A stretch of DNA of 6,383 nt from contig JAQGJF010001060.1 in the NCBI GenBank assembly GCA_028290765.1, positions 1 to 6,383 of the forward strand. Reading direction: 5' to 3'. The notes beneath the pieces were generated by a model. It did no database searches. It worked only from the letters and a program-made list of their open reading frames with translations, and was not told the DNA's origin. Source of the DNA: Tardiphaga sp. Lineage in GTDB: Bacteria; Pseudomonadota; Alphaproteobacteria; Rhizobiales; Xanthobacteraceae. How positions within the stretch are numbered: the first letter of the stretch is position 1; every line of letters starts with the position of its first letter. Shown here one piece after another: positions 1-5,219 of this stretch. Made by a program: the position numbers and the translations under genes.

Positions 1-1006
1 GAAGGGCGCGGTGCTGCGCCAGGAGGCGCTGCTGTGGAACGGGGTGATGAGCCAGCACATGCATGGCCTCACCTCCAGCGATCACGTGCTGACCGTGCTG
101 CCGTTCTTCCATGTCGGCGGATTGAACATCCAGACCACGCCGGCGCTGCATCACGGCGCCACCGTGACGATCCATTCCCGCTTCACGCCGGACACGGCAC
201 TCGCCGCGTTTGCCCGCGATCGCCCGAGTTTGACGGTGCTGGTGCCGGCGATCATCCAGGCGGTGACCGATCATCCGGCATGGGCTTCGACCGATCTCTC
301 CTCGCTCAAGGCGATCTCCACCGGCTCGACCATCGTGCCGCAGCATTTGATCGATCGCGTCACCGCGCGCGGCGTGCCGGTGCTGCAGGTCTATGGTTCG
401 ACCGAGACCTGTCCCATTGCCGTCTACACCAGGCTCGGCGGCGACCTGACGCGCACCGGTTCGACCGGGCTGCCGGGCCTGTGCTGCGAAGCCAAGGTGA
501 TCGACGATACCGGCCATGAGGTGCCACCGCAGGGCGTCGGTGAAATCGCCATGCGCGGCCCCAATGTGTTCTTCGAATATTGGGGCAATGAAGCCGCCAC
601 GCGGGAGGCGCTGCATGACGGCTGGTATCGCTCCGGCGACATCGGCAGCCGCGATGCCGACGGTTATTTCTGGGTGCACGACCGCAAGAAGAACATGATC
701 ATTTCCGGCGGCGAGAACATCTATCCGGCCGAAGTCGAGCGGGTGCTGCTCGAACATCCGCAGGTCGTGGACTGCGGCGTGATCGGCCATCCCGATCCGA
801 AATGGCAGGAAGTGCCGGCAGCCTATGTGATCCGCCGCGCCGGCGGCACCGTGGATGCGGAGGGCTTGAAAGCCCACGTGCTGACCCAGCTCGCCCGCTT
901 CAAGGTGCCGCGCGACATCATCTTCGTCGAAGAGCTGCCGCGGACGGCGCTGGGCAAGGTGCAACATTTCCGGTTGAAGCAGATGGCGGAAAGGCGGGAG
1001 CAATGA
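1..1006 (+). CDS. acyl-CoA synthetase (AMP-forming), 5'-truncated by window edge
   Basis: Member of the ANL superfamily, which activates a carboxylic acid with ATP to an acyl-adenylate and transfers it to CoA; a soluble enzyme. The reading frame is open from base 2, where the first residues KGAVL are the end of the P-loop (usual form SGTTGxPKG), so roughly the first 160-180 residues lie outside the window. Visible core motifs: YGSTET at 392-409, the ribose-binding Asp of RSGDIG at 638-640, the hinge region beginning DRKKNMIISGGENIYP at 680, and PRTALGKVQ with the catalytic Lys at 956-958. The frame is intact to TGA at 1004-1006. It resembles fatty-acid/medium-chain CoA ligases more than malonyl-CoA synthetase MatB. 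The substrate cannot be read from the sequence. It lies on the same strand as the two dehydrogenases downstream, but a 142-base gap with a large palindrome separates them, so co-transcription is possible rather than evident. Confidence 0.93.
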   Translation, partial: KGAVLRQEALLWNGVMSQHMHGLTSSDHVLTVLPFFHVGGLNIQTTPALHHGATVTIHSRFTPDTALAAFARDRPSLTVLVPAIIQAVTDHPAWASTDLSSLKAISTGSTIVPQHLIDRVTARGVPVLQVYGSTETCPIAVYTRLGGDLTRTGSTGLPGLCCEAKVIDDTGHEVPPQGVGEIAMRGPNVFFEYWGNEAATREALHDGWYRSGDIGSRDADGYFWVHDRKKNMIISGGENIYPAEVERVLLEHPQVVDCGVIGHPDPKWQEVPAAYVIRRAGGTVDAEGLKAHVLTQLARFKVPRDIIFVEELPRTALGKVQHFRLKQMAERREQ

Positions 1007-1027
1007 CTGAGGCGATGCCTTTCCACG

Positions 1028-1117
1028 CGTCATGCCGGGGCTTGTCCCGGGCATCCACGTCTTTGTAGAAGCACAGCAAGAAAGTCGTGGATGGCCGGGA
1101 CGAGCCCGGCCATGACG
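1028..1117. repeat. large intergenic palindromic repeat, family 1
   Basis: Left arm 1028-1064 (begins CGTCATGCCGGGG) and right arm 1081-1117 (ends GCCCGGCCATGACG) are inverted copies of 37 bases with only a few mismatches, around a 16-base loop at 1065-1080. It fills most of the 142-base gap between the acyl-CoA synthetase and the opine-dehydrogenase-family gene. The arm sequence matches an interspersed element I recall as common between genes in Bradyrhizobium and Rhodopseudomonas; the copy number was not checked. As RNA it would fold into a long hairpin that could weaken read-through or stabilise upstream mRNA. There is no T-run after it, so it is not a classical intrinsic terminator. Outside the palindrome the gap holds only the ribosome binding site of the next gene; I see no convincing promoter. 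Confidence 0.88.
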
Positions 1118-1148
1118 AACGTAGGGTTCTACTCGGGGGACATACTGA

Positions 1149-2243
1149 ATGCGTATCGCGGTTCTCGGCGGCGGCAACGGCTCGTTTGCAACGGCGGGTG
1201 ATTTCGCACTCCATGGCCACGACGTCCGGCTGTGGCGGCGCGACACCGCCGCCGTGGAGGCGCATCGCGCGGCCGGCTCGCGCATCGTCGTCAAGGACGC
1301 GAAAGGCCGCCACGACGTGCAGTTGGCACTGGTGACGACGGATATCGCGCAGGCCGTCCGCGATGCCGACCTGATTGTCTGCCCGACGCCGGCGTTCGCG
1401 CAGGCCGATATCGCCGCCCTGCTCGCGCCACACCTCAAAGACGGCCAGGTGGTGTTCCTGCCGCCGGCCACTTTCGGCTCGATGATCTTCGCCAAGGCGA
1501 TGCATGATTGCGGCAATCATGCCGCCGCCGCGTTTGCCGAGACCGGCACGCTGCCATGGCTGGCGCGCAAGCACGGTCCGTTTGAAGTCGCCATCACCAT
1601 CCGCGCCAAGCGACTGCCGACCGGGGTGTTTCCCTTGCCCGCGTCGGAGCACGCACTCGCTGTCATCGGCCGGGCGTTTCCCGGCGCGATCGAGCCCTGC
1701 GGCGATGCGCTGTCCGGCGCGCTGATGAATGCGGGGCCGATCATCCATCCGCCGCTGATCGTGATGAATGCCGGGCCGATGGAACATTTCGAACGCTGGG
1801 ACATCCACAAGGAAGGCACGCAACCGGCGATCCGCCGCGTTACCGACGCGCTCGACGCCGAACGCATCGCGGTGCGCGAGGCTTTTGGCTATGGCGCCCC
1901 GCATTTTCCGCTGGCGCATCACTACGCCCGTGAAGGCGAAGAATGGATGTATGGCCGCGGCTCGCACGACCGGCTGACCGATTCCGGTGACTGGCGCGAA
2001 CAGATCGTGCTGACCGAGCATCGCTACATGCGCGAAGACCTCCGCGTCGGGCTGTCCTTCATGGTCTCGGCGGCGACGCTGGCGGGCATCGCCACGCCGC
2101 TGATGAAATCATTTCTCGCCATCGGCGGCGCGGTCTGTGGCGAAGACTTTTTGCAGGGCGGGCGGACGTTGGCGAGTCTTGGGCTTGGCGGGCTGGACCG
2201 TGAGGGCCTGCAGAAGCTGCTGCGCGAGGGATTTGCCCGATGA
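1149..2243 (+). CDS. NAD(P)-dependent octopine/nopaline (opine) dehydrogenase family protein
   Basis: A 364-residue cytosolic oxidoreductase. The N-terminal Rossmann fold shows GGGNGS at residues 7-12, and the second strand ends VRLWRR (26-31) with basic rather than acidic residues, which suggests NADP(H) (inference). The C-terminal helical domain has NAGPIIHPP with His200, the family's catalytic His, and HRYMRED with Arg292 and Asp297, spaced like Arg324 and Asp329 of scallop octopine dehydrogenase. ETGTLPW (131-137) is also family-typical. Known members reductively join an amino acid to a 2-keto acid or run the reverse reaction, but many bacterial homologues have no known substrate, and this one cannot be assigned. 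The ATG at 1149 has a strong GGGGGA Shine-Dalgarno at 1135-1140, 8 bases upstream. Its stop overlaps the start of the next gene (ATGA), so the two are made together. Confidence 0.9.
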   Translation: MRIAVLGGGNGSFATAGDFALHGHDVRLWRRDTAAVEAHRAAGSRIVVKDAKGRHDVQLALVTTDIAQAVRDADLIVCPTPAFAQADIAALLAPHLKDGQVVFLPPATFGSMIFAKAMHDCGNHAAAAFAETGTLPWLARKHGPFEVAITIRAKRLPTGVFPLPASEHALAVIGRAFPGAIEPCGDALSGALMNAGPIIHPPLIVMNAGPMEHFERWDIHKEGTQPAIRRVTDALDAERIAVREAFGYGAPHFPLAHHYAREGEEWMYGRGSHDRLTDSGDWREQIVLTEHRYMREDLRVGLSFMVSAATLAGIATPLMKSFLAIGGAVCGEDFLQGGRTLASLGLGGLDREGLQKLLREGFAR

Positions 2244-3223
2244 CTACCCTGCCCGCCATCGCCTGCCTCGGCGCCGGCCGCATGGGCCGCGGAATCGCGG
2301 TGGCGTTCGCCTATGCCGGCCACAGCGTCGCCATTGTCGATTTCAAGCCGCGTGACGCGACGGCCTTCGCAAAGCTTGCCGACGAAGCGCTGGGCGAGAT
2401 CCGCAAGACGCTGATGAGCCTGTCGCGGTTCGGGCTGATGACCGCGACCGATGTCGACGGCATCATGACCCGCGTGCGCGTGGTGCCGGAAGCCGACGCC
2501 GGTGCGGCGCTGAGCGGCGCGACGGTAATCTTCGAAGGCGTGCCGGAGGTGCTCGATCTCAAGCGCGAGGCGCTGGCCAGGGCTTCATCGCTCGCCGGCC
2601 CCGCGCCGATCATCGCCTCCACCACCTCGACCATCCTGGTCGACGACATCTCGAGCGCGGTCGAACATCCCGCGCGTTTCCTCAATGCGCATTGGCTCAA
2701 CCCGGCCTATCTGGTGCCGCTGGTCGAATTGTCGCCGGGCGCCAAGACCGATCCCGCCATCACCGCGCGCGTGAAAGCGATGCTGGAAGGCATCGGCAAA
2801 GTGCCCGTCGTCTGCGCGGCGACGCCGGGCTACATCGTGCCGCGGATCCAGGCGCTGGCCATGAACGAGGCGGCGCGGATGGTGGAAGAAGGCGTCGCCA
2901 GTGCCGACGACATCGATAAGGCGATCAAATACGGCTTTGGGTTCCGCTTCGCGGTGCTCGGGCTGCTGGAATTCATCGACTGGGGCGGCGGCGACATCCT
3001 GCATTACGCCAGCCGCTACCTTACCGGCGCCTTGAACAGCGACCGCTACGCTGCGCCCGAGATCATCGGCCGCAACATGGCGGAGGGAAAGATCGGCCTG
3101 CGTACCGGCCAGGGATTCCTCGACTATACCGACATGGATGTCGACGCCTACCGCGAACAACGCCTCGCGGCGTTTGTGGATTTGTTGAAGCATTTCGGAT
3201 TGGCTCGGCCGCCGGTGGTGTGA
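2240..3223 (+). CDS. 3-hydroxyacyl-CoA dehydrogenase family oxidoreductase (substrate uncertain)
   Basis: A 327-residue NAD-dependent dehydrogenase. Residues 8-190 form the Rossmann domain: GAGRMGRG at 11-18, with Asp34 after the second strand favouring NAD. The catalytic His151 lies in AHWLNPAYLVPLVEL and pairs with Glu163, the same 12-residue spacing as His158/Glu170 in human HAD. ASTTST (126-131) corresponds to the usual SSNTSS. The C-terminal helical domain contains EEGVASADDIDKAIKYG. Two features differ from classical enzymes: the usual Asn of the IVNR motif is Pro201 (IVPR), and the PMGP segment is replaced by GFRFAVLG. The latter resembles L-gulonate 3-dehydrogenase (CRYL1), L-carnitine dehydrogenase and the vitamin B6-degrading FHMPC dehydrogenase of Mesorhizobium, which act on non-CoA hydroxy compounds. 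The start codon overlaps the upstream stop by 4 bases, with GAGGGA at 2226-2231. An automatic '3-hydroxybutyryl-CoA dehydrogenase' label would be unsafe. Confidence 0.9.
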   Translation: MTTLPAIACLGAGRMGRGIAVAFAYAGHSVAIVDFKPRDATAFAKLADEALGEIRKTLMSLSRFGLMTATDVDGIMTRVRVVPEADAGAALSGATVIFEGVPEVLDLKREALARASSLAGPAPIIASTTSTILVDDISSAVEHPARFLNAHWLNPAYLVPLVELSPGAKTDPAITARVKAMLEGIGKVPVVCAATPGYIVPRIQALAMNEAARMVEEGVASADDIDKAIKYGFGFRFAVLGLLEFIDWGGGDILHYASRYLTGALNSDRYAAPEIIGRNMAEGKIGLRTGQGFLDYTDMDVDAYREQRLAAFVDLLKHFGLARPPVV

Positions 3224-3233
3224 GGCCTCTCAA

Positions 3234-3315
3234 CGTCATTGCGAGCGAAGCGAAGCAATCCAGGGGCCACAAGGAAGAACTGGATTGCTTCGTCGCTACG
3301 CTCCTCGCAATGACG
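3234..3315. repeat. intergenic palindromic repeat, family 2, between convergent genes
   Basis: The outer arms are inverted: 3234-3263 begins CGTCATTGCGAG and ends GAAGCAATCCAG; 3280-3315 begins CTGGATTGCTTC and ends CTCGCAATGACG. The outer 12 and inner 12 bases of each arm pair perfectly. The arm centres differ (6 bases on the left, 12 on the right), giving an asymmetric bulge. The loop is 3264-3279. I recall this element type as widespread between genes in Bradyrhizobiaceae. It occupies the 112-base gap where the + strand dehydrogenase and the - strand NicX-like gene end facing each other, so a hairpin here could limit read-through in both directions (inference). Confidence 0.88.
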
Positions 3316-3335
3316 GGGAGAGGTTGTTTGCTACC

Positions 3336-4382
3336 CTACCCAAACACATCCTGCAGCACGCCCTCGCGGATCACAGCCACCCCGTCGAGTTCGATCGTCG
3401 TGCCCATCATCGGCAAATCGAAATGCCCGGCGGTATAGCGGCCGGCGAATTCGTTGGCGCCGGTGGAGAACAGGAAATTGCCGGCGACGGCGCGCAGCTC
3501 GGTGCCGTTGGTGTCGCGCTGGTCGTACATCGACAGCGCTTCGTAGCGCGCGCCCGGATTCATGCCCCAGCCGACATGCGACACCGCATAGGCCTCGCGG
3601 TCGCCCCAGGCCGCCAGATAAGCGCGCATCATGGCGGCATCGGCGCCCTCACCGTGTAGATCAACGACGTAGTCGTCCTTCAGCGTCATGGTGATCGGCG
3701 AGGCCAGATAGCGCTTGAAGGTGAGGTTGATGTCGCCCGCCGCCATCACCAGCGTTCCGTTGACGGTTTTGCTTTTAGGAAAGCTCACCACGATGCCGCC
3801 CGGCCAGTGCGCCAGCGTGCCGGGCTTGTCGGTCCAGCCCCAGACGCCGACGGTCGAGGCGCCGATCATGTCGACGTCGAGATCGGTCCCCGCCTTCGAC
3901 GTGACACGCATGCGCCTGGTTCCGCGCAGCATTTTTGCCGCCGCGCGGACACGTTTTTCGAGGCCGCTATCGGGCACCATGCGTTCCAGCGCTTCGGGGT
4001 GTTCGTTGGAGATCACCAGGATCCGCGCGCCGGCCTTGAGAATCTCCGGCGTCTCCACCGCGTGCATCAACCCTTCGATGGTGCAGTCGACCACGAAGCC
4101 GGCCTGCGCCAGCGCGCTGACCACTGGCGCCAGCCGGCCGATCGCCTCGGAAGCGCCGGTGGAGCGGACCGGGACGATCTGCTTGTTGCGCGGCGTCGGC
4201 ACCACGATGTGAAACGGCTTGGCGCCCATGCGCAGCAGCGCCAGTTCAGCCAGATGGATATTGAGTGCGCGCGACTGGGTCTCGGACAGGATGGCCGCGG
4301 TATCACCGGGTTTGACGGCGCAGCGCTCGAAAATCTCGCAGAACGCGTCGATCCATTTGCCCTCGATGCGGTCCGCCAGCAT
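3336..4382 (-). CDS. NicX-like dioxygenase (2,5-dihydroxypyridine 5,6-dioxygenase family; often annotated leucyl aminopeptidase)
   Basis: A 348-residue protein, about the length of Pseudomonas putida NicX (~350), which uses Fe(II) and O2 to open 2,5-dihydroxypyridine to N-formylmaleamate in nicotinate degradation. Aligned from memory with NicX, collinear matches run through most of the chain: EILKAGARIL (113-122), SKAGTDLD (162-169), HWPGG (192-196), SHVGWGMNP (268-276), GNFLFSTG (301-308) and GHFDLP (319-324). The NicX iron ligands (His265, His318, Asp320) correspond to His269, His320 and Asp322, and its acid/base residues His105 and His189 to His107 and His192. The fold is shared with M29 metallopeptidases, hence the usual 'aminopeptidase T' label. 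The start has GGAG (4390-4393 read on the - strand) 7 bases upstream. No signal peptide is seen. It is transcribed divergently from the MarR gene, a likely regulator. The N-terminal third differs most, so the substrate need not be dihydroxypyridine. Confidence 0.8.
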   Translation of the reverse strand: MLADRIEGKWIDAFCEIFERCAVKPGDTAAILSETQSRALNIHLAELALLRMGAKPFHIVVPTPRNKQIVPVRSTGASEAIGRLAPVVSALAQAGFVVDCTIEGLMHAVETPEILKAGARILVISNEHPEALERMVPDSGLEKRVRAAAKMLRGTRRMRVTSKAGTDLDVDMIGASTVGVWGWTDKPGTLAHWPGGIVVSFPKSKTVNGTLVMAAGDINLTFKRYLASPITMTLKDDYVVDLHGEGADAAMMRAYLAAWGDREAYAVSHVGWGMNPGARYEALSMYDQRDTNGTELRAVAGNFLFSTGANEFAGRYTAGHFDLPMMGTTIELDGVAVIREGVLQDVFG

Positions 4383-4453
4383 GCCTGTTCTCCACCTTCA
4401 CCCGAAAACCCGTTGGAGCATAGGAGCCGCCATGTTATATGAAAAGGAATATT

Positions 4454-4465
4454 TTGAACGTTAAA
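4454..4465. promoter_or_regulatory. candidate MarR operator palindrome
   Basis: TTGAACGTTAAA is a 12-base inverted repeat with one mismatched pair, centred between 4459 and 4460 on a perfect AACGTT core. It sits where the -35 region of the NicX-like gene would be and just downstream of the candidate marR -10. MarR dimers typically bind short AT-rich palindromes in divergent gaps like this one, so autoregulation plus control of the neighbour is a reasonable guess. Short palindromes occur by chance, hence the low confidence. Confidence 0.35.
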
Positions 4466-4484
4466 GCACAACCGTCAAAGCACA
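4460..4484 (+). repeat. 11-base direct repeats upstream of marR
   Basis: GTTAAAGCACA (4460-4470) and GTCAAAGCACA (4474-4484) differ at one base and are spaced 14 bases start to start. The first copy overlaps the right half of the AACGTT palindrome. They lie in the leader of marR. They could be part of a regulator-binding array or a small tandem duplication; the sequence does not decide. Confidence 0.6.
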
Positions 4485-4496
4485 GGTCGGCATCCG

Positions 4497-4571
4497 GTGG
4501 CGCGAAACGACATGGCGCGAGAAAAGCCTGCGAACGGCAAATCTGCCAACGACAAGGCCGCGAACGCGCAA
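4497..4571 (+). repeat. 15-base periodic coding repeat at the MarR N-terminus
   Basis: The codons fall into five 15-base units encoding MARND, MAREK, PANGK, SANDK and AANAQ. Each has a GCN alanine codon second, and Asn third in the last three. TGGCGCGA recurs exactly at 4498-4505 and 4513-4520. The pattern looks like an eroded minisatellite that has extended the protein ahead of the MarR fold, in a low-complexity, probably disordered tail. Confidence 0.6.
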
Positions 4572-5012
4572 CTGGCCTGCACCAGCTTCGCGCGAAATTA
4601 CCTGGCCTATCTCCTGGCGCGCGCCAGCTTCATCGTCTCCAGCGAGTTTCACGCCACGTTGAAAAACTGGGACCTGTCGGTGCCGGAATGGCGGGTGCTG
4701 GCCTGCCTGATGGATGTCGAGGGGCTGTCGGTCGGCGAACTCGCGGCGATGGCGCTGATGAAACAGCCCGGCCTCACCAAGGTGCTGGACCGGATGGAGC
4801 GCGACGAATTATTGAATCGCCGCGGCACCAGCGACGATCGGCGTCGCGTCACCCTTCATTTGACCGCGAAAGGCCGCGCCCGCGTCAAGCCGGCGCAGCG
4901 CGCTGCCGAGGCCCATGAAGCCGAGCTCATGAGCCAGTTCACCGAGGAGCAGCGCGCCACCATCAAGTCGGCGCTGGATTTGTTGATCAACAGCCGGGCG
5001 AACAACCCGTAG
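4497..5012 (+). CDS. MarR family transcriptional regulator
   Basis: A 171-residue winged helix-turn-helix DNA-binding protein, expected to act as a dimer that releases DNA when it binds a small (often aromatic) ligand. The core runs from about residue 27: dimerisation helices (27-60), HTH LSVGELAAMALMKQPGLTKV (77-96), DRMERDELLNRR leading into the wing with the hallmark SDDRRRVTLHLTAKG (112-126), then a C-terminal dimerisation helix. The start is uncertain: GTG at 4497 is the first possible start after an in-frame stop at 4455-4457, and ATG at 4512 is an alternative; both have weak ribosome binding sites. The first 25 residues form an odd five-residue periodic extension. It is divergent from the NicX-like gene, the usual geometry for a MarR regulator and its target, as with NicR in nicotinate degradation. 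Its TAG stop lies inside a palindromic repeat. Confidence 0.92.
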   Translation: MARNDMAREKPANGKSANDKAANAQLACTSFARNYLAYLLARASFIVSSEFHATLKNWDLSVPEWRVLACLMDVEGLSVGELAAMALMKQPGLTKVLDRMERDELLNRRGTSDDRRRVTLHLTAKGRARVKPAQRAAEAHEAELMSQFTEEQRATIKSALDLLINSRANNP

Positions 5013-5086
5013 CCCGGATGAGCGAAGCGACATCCGGGAAGCCACGCAACGGAGCTCCTGGATATCGCTTCGCTCATCCGGGCTAC
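5009..5086. repeat. intergenic palindromic repeat, family 3, overlapping the marR stop
   Basis: Left arm 5009-5038 (begins GTAGCCCGGATGAGCG) and right arm 5057-5086 (ends CGCTCATCCGGGCTAC) are 30-base inverted copies with two mismatches around an 18-base loop. I recall this as another interspersed palindrome of Bradyrhizobium-type genomes. The left arm begins within the last codons of marR, and the marR stop TAG (5010-5012) is part of the repeat. The hairpin could mark the 3' end of the marR transcript and insulate the malonyl-CoA decarboxylase gene. Confidence 0.9.
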
Positions 5087-5219
5087 GAGGTCCTCCTGAC
5101 AATGAGGTTTTCCACCCACCCACTTGCAATTCTTTTATGCACCGAGCAGTGGCGCAATCCTCGTGCCGTGCCCTATATTATCCTGATCCGGCGGCTCGGC
5201 CGGACAGGGCGAATCAACC
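5087..5219 (+). promoter_or_regulatory. leader of the malonyl-CoA decarboxylase gene
   Basis: A 133-base non-coding stretch after the palindrome, more AT-rich than its surroundings. TATATTAT at 5174-5181 is the best -10-like sequence, but no well-spaced -35 is visible. TTGCAA at 5124-5129 is too far upstream. AGGG at 5206-5209 lies 10 bases before the ATG and probably serves as the ribosome binding site. A promoter here fits an independent transcription unit, but the exact elements are not established. Confidence 0.35.

Larger units (their letters stand above)
4383..4496. promoter_or_regulatory. divergent promoter region between the NicX-like and marR genes
   Basis: This 114-base region is unusually AT-rich at 4434-4466 against a very GC-rich background. 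On the + strand TTGGAG (4413-4418) and TATATG (4436-4441) are 17 bases apart and could be the marR promoter. On the - strand TATAAC (complement of 4434-4439) could be the -10 of the NicX-like gene, although no good -35 is seen. The two candidate -10 elements nearly coincide, so the promoters would overlap face to face. A protein bound here could control both genes. Promoter positions are read by eye and are tentative; the divergent arrangement itself is certain. Confidence 0.5.

Noticed and set aside
1..1006. Malonyl-CoA synthetase (MatB) identity for the first gene, given malonyl-CoA decarboxylase in the same window
   Set aside because: The visible motifs and the intervening sequence resemble general fatty-acid/medium-chain CoA ligases; the stretches I associate with MatB are not matched, and four other genes or partial genes lie between them.
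918..2021. Long open frame on the - strand (367 codons) opposite the opine-dehydrogenase-family gene
   Set aside because: It lies antisense to a gene with clear catalytic motifs, spans the palindrome and the end of the acyl-CoA synthetase gene, and its Arg/Gly/His-rich product has no recognisable domain. It is a shadow of high-GC coding DNA.
2585..3193. Open frame on the - strand (202 codons) opposite the HAD-like gene
   Set aside because: Arg/Asp/His-rich translation with no domain, fully contained in a gene whose motifs are intact.
3234..3335. Classical intrinsic terminator between the convergent genes
   Set aside because: A strong hairpin is present, but neither strand has a U-run following it; a termination effect is possible but not of the standard form.
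3807..4442. Open frame on the + strand (211 codons) opposite the NicX-like gene
   Set aside because: Antisense to a well-supported protein; its composition is typical of a codon-position shadow and it would run into the divergent promoter.
1028..5086. The palindromic repeats as CRISPR repeats, tRNAs or attachment sites
   Set aside because: Each is a single inverted pair with no regularly spaced direct copies and no tRNA fold, and no integrase or cas gene is in view.
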